Assembly: GCA_027031305.1 (NCBI GenBank)
Contig: JALVRJ010000141.1
Coordinates: 1-5,647, forward strand
Direction: 5' to 3'
Source: Hyphomicrobiales bacterium
GTDB taxonomy: Bacteria; Pseudomonadota; Alphaproteobacteria; Rhizobiales; Aestuariivirgaceae
Length of the DNA stretch: 5,647 bases
Under the pieces are notes generated by a model that was given only the letters and a program-made list of their open reading frames with translations, was not told the DNA's origin and did not search any database. The position numbers and the translations under genes were made by a program. Numbering within the stretch: position 1 is the stretch's first letter; each line of letters begins with the position of its first letter. Shown piece by piece: positions 1 to 5,003 of the stretch.

Positions 1-20
1 GTTGTGAAAAAAATGGCAAA

Positions 21-56
21 GAAGCGCCAATGGCGAAAAATCGCCATTGGCGCTTC
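21..56 (-). terminator. Perfect 16-bp hairpin, likely minus-strand terminator
   Basis: Bases 21-36 and 41-56 are exact reverse complements separated by an AAAA loop. On the minus strand the stem is followed by TTT, then GCCA, then seven T (positions 20 down to about 8), which resembles an intrinsic terminator with an interrupted U tract. On the plus strand no T run follows, so the polarity favours minus-strand transcripts. The nearest minus-strand gene is the glycosylase ending at 403, which lies about 350 bases upstream with a MITE-like element in between. The hairpin may serve that transcript, or be a structural repeat unrelated to termination. Confidence 0.5.
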
Positions 57-225
57 TCTCAACCCCTCAAAAATCTTGCTATTCAGATATTGGGAAATCT
101 TCGTGATTTCAATGATGTGAAACGGCACTGAGTGATTTATCCAGGACAGCCCCTAATGCAATTCAAGTAGAAAGTAGAAAAATATATGAGGGGTCCGATC
201 ATTAGTGGAGGCGCCAAACATATGG
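57..225. other. AT-richer non-coding stretch
   Basis: No convincing reading frame is present on either strand, and the base composition is clearly more AT-rich than the flanking genes. There is a short direct repeat (AGTAGAA twice, near 168-178). I see no tRNA, recognisable promoter or insertion-sequence end that I could defend. It could be an eroded mobile-element remnant or an ordinary spacer. Confidence 0.4.
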
Positions 226-355
226 TAATACCAGAATGCATAAAGAACCACCCATCACCCCGCGCCCCCATCCAACCCCCAAATCATGAAAGACAAGGGC
301 TTGGGTGGGGGCGCGGGGCAATTTCACCGGTCAGACATTGCGCAAACTGATATCA
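226..355. mobile_element. MITE-like element, copy 1
   Basis: This ~130-bp non-coding element matches 2834-2964 along its whole length, at roughly 85% identity by eye, with most differences being transitions. Its ends are imperfect inverted repeats (TAATACCAGAATGC at the left; the right end reads TGATATCAGTTTGC in reverse complement). Inside, 258-275 pairs with 301-318 over 18 positions with a single G-T wobble, giving a long GC-rich hairpin. The loop-side sequence GAAAGACAAGGGCTTGGG is identical in both copies. No transposase is encoded, so if mobile it would be moved in trans. I do not recognise a named family, and no clear target-site duplication is visible. Confidence 0.72.
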
Positions 356-382
356 CCCGACTTGCTGCTGGAGGAATGACAG

Positions 383-401
383 CGCCACACGCGGTGTGGC
401 G
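383..401 (-). terminator. Hairpin directly after the glycosylase stop codon
   Basis: CGCCACAC (383-390) and GTGTGGCG (394-401) form a perfect 8-bp stem with a 3-base loop. The stem begins one base past the stop codon of the minus-strand glycosylase gene. No T tract follows on the minus strand, so intrinsic termination is doubtful. It may instead stabilise the mRNA 3' end or be a weak terminator. Confidence 0.35.
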
Positions 402-402
402 A

Positions 403-1029
403 TCATCCCAGCAGTTCGGCGATGCGTTCGCGGACGAAGGGCAGAACCTCCGCCTCGAACCATGGATTGCGCTTCAGCCAGGCATTGTTGCGCCAGCTGG
501 GGTGCGGCAGGGGAATGACCATGGGCGAGGTGGCGTGCGCAATTTGCCGCCAGTTGCCCACCGTATCGGTCAGCGAGCGGCGGCGCAGCCGCGGCGGCAC
601 GTGCCAGCGGATGGCGTATTGGCCCACCGCCAGCACCAGCCGCACGCTGTCCATGGCCGCCAACAGCTCCGCCCGCCAGGCGGGGGCGCATTCGGGGCGC
701 GGCGGCAGGTCGGCGCCACGCCCGTCCTGCCCGGGAAAGCACAATCCCATGGGCACGATGGCCACCCGCGAGGCGTCGTAGAAAACCTCTTCCGACATGT
801 TCAGCCAGCTTCTGAGGCGCACGCCGGAAGGGTCGGTGAAGGGCCGGCCGGAGGCGTGCACGCGGGTGCCGGGCGCCTGTCCGGCAATGAGCACCGGGGC
901 GGTGGCGGAAACCTGAAAGACCGGCCTTGGCGCATGTGGAAGCGGCTCGCCGCGCGGGTTTTCCACGCACAGCCGGCAGGCGCGAATGCGTCCGCACAAT
1001 GCCTCCAATGCCGTTGCGTCGCGCTTCAT
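403..1029 (-). CDS. Uracil-DNA glycosylase superfamily protein
   Basis: The 208-residue protein belongs to the uracil-DNA glycosylase superfamily, whose members excise uracil or related damaged bases from DNA to start base excision repair in the cytoplasm. Visible motifs are GQAPGTRVH at about 50-58, which corresponds to the GEAPG-type active-site loop, the following GRPFTDPSG at 61-69, and HPSWRNN at 176-182, which corresponds to the HPS/DNA-intercalation loop near the C-terminus. The N-terminus carries C12, C18 and C21 (CRLC), with C97 and C114 further on. Some superfamily members use four cysteines for an iron-sulfur cluster, but the spacing here is not enough for me to claim one. The length fits the short bacterial members of the family. 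The ATG at 1029 has GAAGGG six bases upstream. It is divergent from the histidine kinase starting at 1148. Substrate specificity cannot be read from sequence alone. Confidence 0.85.
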   Translation of the reverse strand: MKRDATALEALCGRIRACRLCVENPRGEPLPHAPRPVFQVSATAPVLIAGQAPGTRVHASGRPFTDPSGVRLRSWLNMSEEVFYDASRVAIVPMGLCFPGQDGRGADLPPRPECAPAWRAELLAAMDSVRLVLAVGQYAIRWHVPPRLRRRSLTDTVGNWRQIAHATSPMVIPLPHPSWRNNAWLKRNPWFEAEVLPFVRERIAELLG

Positions 1030-1035
1030 GATTAA

Positions 1036-1049
1036 CCCTTCATGAAAGG
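1036..1049. promoter_or_regulatory. Imperfect palindrome over the glycosylase ribosome binding site
   Basis: The 14 bases centred on CATG at 1041-1044 are symmetric at six of seven pairs. The left arm contains the complement of the GAAGGG Shine-Dalgarno sequence of the minus-strand glycosylase gene. The site lies in the 118-bp divergent intergenic region between the two genes. It could be an operator or a translation-limiting hairpin, but one short palindrome is weak evidence. I could not place convincing -35/-10 boxes for either gene in this interval. Confidence 0.2.
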
Positions 1050-1147
1050 CTTTCGCACAATTTCAGTCCGCCCTCAAACCGGAAGTTGGACTTTTTGGGC
1101 CAAGCTGCAACCATTGTCACGAGACGTTCTGATGGGATTGGCAGGAC

Positions 1148-2680
1148 ATGATACGCGAAAACAGGATAGACGCGCGGATGCACGAACTGTCCGAGTCCGA
1201 GCCGCCCTTCCGGAGAGTGGCGGAAGGGCGTGGCCAGGTCGCGGGAACGACGCCACCCTGGCAAGAAGAGATGCTGCACATTTTTGTCCGCAACCAGATG
1301 CGGGTGGCCCTGTTCATGCCGGCGCTGGTGGTGTTCTTCGCCCTGACGAACCTTACATGGGTTCCGACCTTCATCGCCATCCCATGGCTGGGGGCCTACC
1401 TGCTGCTGGAGGTGCACCAGCTGCTTCTGTCACGCCGTTACCTGGCGATTGATTTCAGGCACAATGCACCGCCGCAGACAGAAAGGTGGCTGCGCACCTT
1501 CACCATCAACGAGATACTGCACGCCACGCTGTGGCTGGCGACATTGGTGATATTCTGGAAGCCGGGTGAAACATTGCAGCACATGTTCATCGGCGCCACC
1601 ATCATGACCACGCTGGCCATTCGGCTGCTGGTGGCCAACAGCTACCTGCCGCTGGTCATGGCGGGCAACGGGCTGGTGTTAATGGGCCTTTCCCTACGGG
1701 CGGCATTCAGCAGTTCCGCCGCCGACATGGCCATGGCCGGCATGGTGCTGGTGCTGGGGCTGTTTCTGTTCCAGATCGCGCGGCGATTGCAGGCCAGCAT
1801 GAAGGAGATGCTGGAATACCGCCGCCAGCGCGAAGAACTCATTGACGAACTGGCACGCCAGCGCGACACGGCGGAACGCGCCCGCAGGCAGGCGGAGGAA
1901 GCCAACCGCGCGAAATCGCAGTTCCTGGCCGCCATGAGCCACGAACTGCGCACGCCGCTGAACGCCATCATGGGCTTTTCCGAGATCATCTCGTCGGAAA
2001 TGCTGGGGCCGTTGCAGGTGGAGCGCTACAAGGAATACGCCAACGACATCCACCGCTCGGGCAGCTACCTGCTGAACCTCATCGAGGACATTCTCGACCT
2101 GTCGCGCATCGAGGCGGGGCGCGTGGAGCTGAAGGAAGAGGTGGTGGACGTGGTGGCGGAGGCCAAAACCGCCATCAACCTGTTGTCCATGAAGGCCGAG
2201 GCGCGCAAGCAGAAACTCGTGCTGGCCGCGCGCGAAGGCGTGGAGTTGCTGGGCAATGCGCGCTACATCCGCCAGATGTGGGTGAACCTGGTTTCCAACG
2301 CCATCAAGTTCACGCCGAACGGCGGCAAGATCACCCTGTCGGTGCGACGCCTGGAAGGCGGCAATCTGGCGCTGGAGGTGATGGATACCGGCGAGGGCAT
2401 CCCGGAGCACGAACTGCAAAAGGTCACGCAAAGCTTCGCGCGGGGATCTTCCGCCACGCGCAAGGCGGTGGATGGCGCCGGGCTGGGGCTGGCCATCGTC
2501 AATGGGCTGGCGCGGTTGCACGACGCGCGGCTGGAGCTGGAATCGCAGGTCGGCAAGGGCACCACGGCGCGCATCGTGTTCCCGGCGCGGCGGGTGATAT
2601 CGGGGGCGCGGGCGGACCTGATGCGTGGCGACGTGGCCGAGGACAGCCTGGAGCACCAGTTGCTGCTGCTGACGGCGTAA
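1148..2680 (+). CDS. Multi-pass membrane sensor histidine kinase
   Basis: This 510-residue protein is an inner-membrane histidine kinase that would autophosphorylate a histidine and pass phosphate to a partner response regulator. About residues 50-90 and 120-211 hold some five to six hydrophobic segments with short loops, suggesting an integral-membrane sensor rather than a large periplasmic domain. Residues 212-258 form a charged coiled-coil linker (EYRRQREELIDELARQRD region). The dimerisation domain has the H-box SHELRTPLNAI with phospho-acceptor His265. The ATPase domain has the N-box NLVSNAIKF (N380, N384), the G1 box DTGEGIP (D413) and the G2 box GAGLGLAI (443-450). All key residues are present and no receiver domain is attached. 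No response regulator lies in the window, so the partner is unknown. The ATG at 1148 has GGGA ten bases upstream; later ATGs at 1178 or 1271 are possible and would leave the membrane region intact. Downstream lies a repeat block and then a related convergent kinase. Confidence 0.9.
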   Translation: MIRENRIDARMHELSESEPPFRRVAEGRGQVAGTTPPWQEEMLHIFVRNQMRVALFMPALVVFFALTNLTWVPTFIAIPWLGAYLLLEVHQLLLSRRYLAIDFRHNAPPQTERWLRTFTINEILHATLWLATLVIFWKPGETLQHMFIGATIMTTLAIRLLVANSYLPLVMAGNGLVLMGLSLRAAFSSSAADMAMAGMVLVLGLFLFQIARRLQASMKEMLEYRRQREELIDELARQRDTAERARRQAEEANRAKSQFLAAMSHELRTPLNAIMGFSEIISSEMLGPLQVERYKEYANDIHRSGSYLLNLIEDILDLSRIEAGRVELKEEVVDVVAEAKTAINLLSMKAEARKQKLVLAAREGVELLGNARYIRQMWVNLVSNAIKFTPNGGKITLSVRRLEGGNLALEVMDTGEGIPEHELQKVTQSFARGSSATRKAVDGAGLGLAIVNGLARLHDARLELESQVGKGTTARIVFPARRVISGARADLMRGDVAEDSLEHQLLLLTA

Positions 2681-2797
2681 GGAAAATTTCGCATCGAGGC
2701 GCGGGTTGTCTCGTGCCGTAAACGCAGGAGCCTGCCGCCCGAGATTGAAGGCTTTCGCCCTCTGCTGTCCAGAAAAACTTCAATAGCAACCAAACCA
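2681..2797. other. Spacer after the first kinase, no clear signal
   Basis: This spacer between the kinase stop codon and the first palindromic unit has no open frame worth calling. I see only a minor potential stem (CGAG/CTCG near 2695-2712) without a T tract. No intrinsic terminator is evident for the plus-strand kinase. Confidence 0.4.
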
Positions 2798-2824
2798 CGT
2801 CATTCCCGCGCAAGCGGGAATCCA
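2798..2824. repeat. REP-type palindromic unit 1
   Basis: This 27-bp unit contains an 8-bp perfect stem (ATTCCCGC at 2802-2809, GCGGGAAT at 2814-2821) with a GCAA loop. It is repeated in inverted orientation at 3006-3032. Units of this form (GTCATTCCCGCG...GCGGGAATCCA) are common dispersed intergenic palindromes in many proteobacterial genomes. It lies between the convergent kinase genes, a typical place for such elements. Confidence 0.75.
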
Positions 2825-2833
2825 GTAACCAAC

Positions 2834-2964
2834 TGATACCAGAATGCATTAAAGAACCACCCACCGCCCCATGCTCCCGCCCAACCCCCAAATTGTGAAA
2901 GACAAGGGCTTGGGCGGGGGGCGCGGGGCAGTCTCACCAGTCAGACTTACGCAATCTGGTATCA
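2834..2964. mobile_element. MITE-like element, copy 2
   Basis: This 131-bp non-coding element is bounded by perfect 10-bp inverted repeats (TGATACCAGA at 2834-2843, TCTGGTATCA at 2955-2964), extendable to 13 of 14 matches. It is co-linear with the copy at 226-355 and in the same orientation. The internal stem pairs 2867-2884 with 2910-2928. Relative to copy 1, the pair A270-T306 becomes G2879-C2915, so pairing is kept by changes on both sides. No protein is encoded, which suggests a non-autonomous element mobilised in trans. Flanking bases do not show an obvious target duplication. Its right end abuts a degenerate palindromic unit. Confidence 0.78.
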
Positions 2965-2987
2965 TTCCCGCGCAAGCGAGAAGCCAG
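2962..2987. repeat. Degenerate REP-type unit adjoining the MITE
   Basis: Bases here repeat the core of the unit at 2798-2824 in direct orientation (CATTCCCGCGCAAGCG, then GAAGCCAGT in place of GAATCCAGT), with the right stem arm mutated. The start overlaps the last bases of the MITE-like element. The same unit therefore appears on both sides of the element, as if the element had inserted in or beside a pre-existing repeat cluster. Confidence 0.5.
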
Positions 2988-3005
2988 TCACTCACTGACT
3001 TATCA

Positions 3006-3032
3006 TGGATCCCCGCCTTCGCGGGGATGACG
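3006..3032. repeat. REP-type palindromic unit 2, inverted
   Basis: This 27-bp unit is the inverted counterpart of 2798-2824. Its own stem pairs ATCCCCGC (3009-3016) with GCGGGGAT (3021-3028) around a CTTC loop. Both stem arms carry the same T-to-C or A-to-G exchange relative to unit 1, so pairing is preserved. The two units form an outer inverted pair enclosing the MITE-like element, a layout like the paired REP elements found in many proteobacteria. Confidence 0.72.
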
Positions 3033-3206
3033 AAAAGAGGAAACTGCCTGTACGAGCCTCTTCATTCGTCATTGGTCGCAAGCATTTGCAAATCAGCCTC
3101 TTTTCCCATTCCATCACGACTTTTCTTGGACACCATTGCGCTTTCGCGGGGATGACGAATATCCCCTCGATTCGGAACCAGGTGGCCGACCGAGGGAACG
3201 GGGTAT
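3033..3206. repeat. Spacer with a degenerate third palindromic unit
   Basis: Bases 3140-3159 repeat the half-unit GCTTTCGCGGGGATGACGAA, in the same orientation as unit 2, preceded by a diverged remnant (GGACACCATTGCG). An 8-base inverted pair, AAAAGAGG (3034-3041) and CCTCTTTT (3098-3105), could form a long-loop stem. No gene is supported, and no clear terminator for the minus-strand kinase ending at 3207 is seen. The short possible stem CCCTCG/CGAGGG near 3163-3198 lacks a T tract. Confidence 0.5.
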
Positions 3207-4361
3207 TCAGGCCAGGACGCGGTGGGGCGGGAAAATGACGCGCACCTCGGTGCCCTGCCCCGGCTCGCTGTCGATCTCGAAGCGGGCCTTGTTGGCCTCG
3301 GCCAGCGCCTTGGCCAGCGGCAGGCCAAGACCGGTGCCGGGCTTGCCATCGCCGGTGCGCGACACGCGGCAGTACGGTTCCAACGCCTCCCTCAGCTCCT
3401 CGCGGCTCATGCCGGGGCCGGAATCCTTGACCGCCAGCTCCAGGCCGCCGTCCGGGCACTGGCGCAGCGCCACCACCACCCGCCCGTTGTGACCGGAAAA
3501 CTTGATGGCGTTGGACAGCAGGTTGATGAGAATCTGCTTCATGGAGCGCGCATCGGCGACCACCTTGGGCAGATTGTCCGGCACCACGCGCCGCACCTCG
3601 ACACCGGTGGCGCTTATCTGGTCGCGCAACAGGCTGACGGTATCCTCCAGCACCGCGCCCAGGTTCACCTCCTCGGGCCGGAGCTCGTATCGGCCGGATT
3701 CGATGCGCGCAAGGTCGAGCAGATCGTTCACCAGCGACAGCAACAGCTCGCCGGATTTCTGGATGTCGTGGGCATAGGCGCGATATTTCTCGTGCCCCAG
3801 TTCGCCGAACATCTCCTGGCGCAACACTTCGGCGAAGCCCAGGATGGCGTTCAGGGGCGTGCGCAGCTCGTGCGAGATGCGGGCCAGGAACTCCGACTTG
3901 CGGGCCGAGTGGCGCTCGGCTTCCTCGCGGGCGCGTTCCAGCTCGCGTTCGCGCTGGCGGAAACGGGTAATGTCGTGCATGGCCACGCAGAACAGTGCCC
4001 TGGCGTCGACGTTGCCCGCTTTTCCGTCGTCGGCTTCCTCGTTCCGGGGCAGGCGGCCAAGGATGAGGCAAAGTGGCACCTTGCCGCCACCCTTGCCCAA
4101 GGCGAGGACGTCGCACTGTTGTTCGCGACGCAGTTCGTGCCCCGCGTCGGCGGCTTGCAGCACCTTCAGGTGCATTTCCAGCGCGGGGCGCGACTCGCTC
4201 GCCAGCAGGTCGCGGAACGGACGTCCGCGCGCATCTTCCGAGGAAAGACCGAACAGCCGTTCCGCGCCGGCGGAAAAGGAAATGATGTTGCCCTCCGTGT
4301 CCAGCAGGGCGATGCCGTCGGCCGCCATTTCCAGCAGGGCGTGCATGACATGGGCCGGCAT
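3207..4361 (-). CDS. PAS-domain sensor histidine kinase, N-terminus uncertain or truncated
   Basis: At least 384 residues are visible when counted from the ATG at 4361. Residues about 6-60 form a PAS domain (ADGIALLDTEGNIISFSAGAE region), whose closing part is near 120-135 (HDITRFRQRE). A short coiled coil follows (about 136-155), then the dimerisation domain with SHELRTPLNAI and phospho-acceptor His164. The ATPase domain has NLLSNAIKF (N280, N284), DSGPGM (D313) and GTGLGL (342-347). All catalytic boxes are intact. No membrane segment lies in this part, so it would be cytosolic or anchored by a missing N-terminus. The ATG at 4361 has no well-placed ribosome binding site (GGAGGGG lies about 20 bases upstream), and the frame stays open upstream with plausible residues (ARATPAEEGNFTSV), so the native gene probably began further upstream. 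That part is replaced near 4400-4450 by DNA coding on the other strand. It resembles the kinase at 1148-2680 and is convergent with it. Confidence 0.85.
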   Translation of the reverse strand: MPAHVMHALLEMAADGIALLDTEGNIISFSAGAERLFGLSSEDARGRPFRDLLASESRPALEMHLKVLQAADAGHELRREQQCDVLALGKGGGKVPLCLILGRLPRNEEADDGKAGNVDARALFCVAMHDITRFRQRERELERAREEAERHSARKSEFLARISHELRTPLNAILGFAEVLRQEMFGELGHEKYRAYAHDIQKSGELLLSLVNDLLDLARIESGRYELRPEEVNLGAVLEDTVSLLRDQISATGVEVRRVVPDNLPKVVADARSMKQILINLLSNAIKFSGHNGRVVVALRQCPDGGLELAVKDSGPGMSREELREALEPYCRVSRTGDGKPGTGLGLPLAKALAEANKARFEIDSEPGQGTEVRVIFPPHRVLA

Positions 4362-4398
4362 GGAGACAGATGTGAAATTCCCCTCCTCGGCCGGGGTG

Positions 4399-4412
4399 GC
4401 CCTGGCCAGGGC
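4399..4412. repeat. 14-bp perfect palindrome near the mosaic junction
   Basis: GCCCTGGCCAGGGC equals its own reverse complement. It lies where minus-strand kinase coding and the plus-strand TM-HAMP coding meet. A self-complementary site can act as a fold-back or template-switch point, but in GC-rich coding DNA such a palindrome may also be chance. Confidence 0.4.
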
Positions 4413-4445
4413 GGCCTCCACGCCATCGCCGGTGGCACCGATCCG

Positions 4446-4592
4446 GGGACCGCGCTGGCCACAGGGCTGGGGGCGGTGTTCCTTGCCATGTGCGGCCTGC
4501 TCTATCTTGCGCTCCAGCGGGGTGTCGTGAACCCGCTCAGGGAGCTGGTGCAACGTTTCGGGGAACTGACCGAGGGCAATTTCCGCGCCCTC
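4446..4592 (+). pseudogene. Transmembrane helix plus HAMP-domain fragment of a signalling protein
   Basis: The plus-strand frame here translates to a hydrophobic helix (ALATGLGAVFLAMCGLLYLA) followed directly by a HAMP-like start (RGVVNPLRELVQRFGELTEG, then NF). The PLREL motif after a membrane helix and the closing GNF-type turn are hallmarks of the first HAMP helix in histidine kinases and chemoreceptors. It has no start codon of its own that I can justify and no output domain. The same frame runs on into a hydantoinase A C-terminus, a combination I do not know as a natural protein. Codons here are CTG/GTG-rich like the kinases. It is oriented opposite to the adjacent kinase, as an inverted copy of that kinase's own missing N-terminus would be. 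Boundaries are approximate. Confidence 0.6.
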
Positions 4593-4595
4593 GAC

Positions 4596-5003
4596 CCGCT
4601 GGAGGTACGGCGGCGGTTCGAATCGGTCTACGAGGCGCTCTACGGCAGGACCTACCCGGAGTCCCCCGTGGAGATCGTCAACTTCCGCGTCCGGGCCAGC
4701 CTCCCCGTCCGACCCTTCAGCCTGCCGGAGCTCACCGTCCCCGAAGACGCGTCGCTCGATCAGGCCATCAAGGGAGAACGACTCGCCTACTCGGCTCTCC
4801 AACGTGAGATGGTCAGTCATCGAGTCTACGATCGGTACGCCCTGTTCCCAGGGGCGTCCTTCGCCGGTCCTGCCATCATCGAAGAGCGGGAGTCTACCGT
4901 GGTCGTCGGAGAGGACGCACGGGTGTCGGTAGACCGTTACGGTTTCCTGTGGATCGACCTGCCCTACGGTGGCCTGGAGGAGGAGCGTCATGGCCGTTTT
5001 TGA
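4596..5003 (+). pseudogene. hyuA: Hydantoinase/oxoprolinase subunit A, C-terminal fragment
   Basis: About the last 130 residues of a HyuA/N-methylhydantoinase A-type protein are present. The family comprises ATP-dependent enzymes that open hydantoin or 5-oxoproline rings together with subunit B. Recognisable pieces are FESVYEALYGR, PVEIVNFRVRA, VYDRYALFPG and the family-typical GPAIIEERESTVVVG, then VDRYGFLWI near the end. Full-length members are roughly 650-700 residues, so the ATPase-like N-terminal four fifths are absent. Upstream the frame is fused to a TM-HAMP fragment at about 4590-4610. Codon choice shifts at this point toward CTC, GTC and CGA. The stop at 5001-5003 overlaps the next gene by 14 bases, showing that this end of the gene is native. 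The fragment is almost certainly not functional as it stands. The left boundary is uncertain by some 20 bases. Confidence 0.82.
4976..4985 (+). promoter_or_regulatory. Shine-Dalgarno sequence for the hyuB start
   Basis: GGAGGAGGAG lies inside the end of the hyuA frame. Its AGGAGG core (4978-4983) is six bases before the ATG at 4990, which is ideal spacing. This decides the hyuB start and indicates translational coupling with hyuA. Confidence 0.75.

Noticed and set aside
226..355. Possible CRISPR or tandem repeat array from the recurring motifs
   Set aside because: There are only two dispersed copies with terminal inverted repeats and no spacer-repeat periodicity, which fits a MITE-like element instead.
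286..1035. Long plus-strand open frame opposite the glycosylase gene
   Set aside because: It starts inside the MITE-like hairpin and is low-complexity, rich in G, R, H and A. It is the antisense shadow of the glycosylase gene, which has recognisable motifs.
1086..1114. Possible sigma-70 promoter (TTGGAC) for the first kinase
   Set aside because: No acceptable -10 box lies at the right spacing.
1694..2656. 320-codon minus-strand open frame opposite the first kinase
   Set aside because: Its composition (rich in H, Q, R and A) and lack of motifs mark it as the antisense of a GC-rich kinase gene that has all catalytic boxes.
2992..4116. 374-codon minus-strand open frame overlapping the second kinase
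   Set aside because: It is an alternate-frame shadow that runs through the intergenic palindromes. The kinase motifs are in the other minus-strand frame.
3222..4430. Left two thirds of the plus-strand frame that continues into TM-HAMP and HyuA
   Set aside because: This part is antisense to the PAS kinase and has no family motifs. Only the part right of about 4440 looks like real protein.
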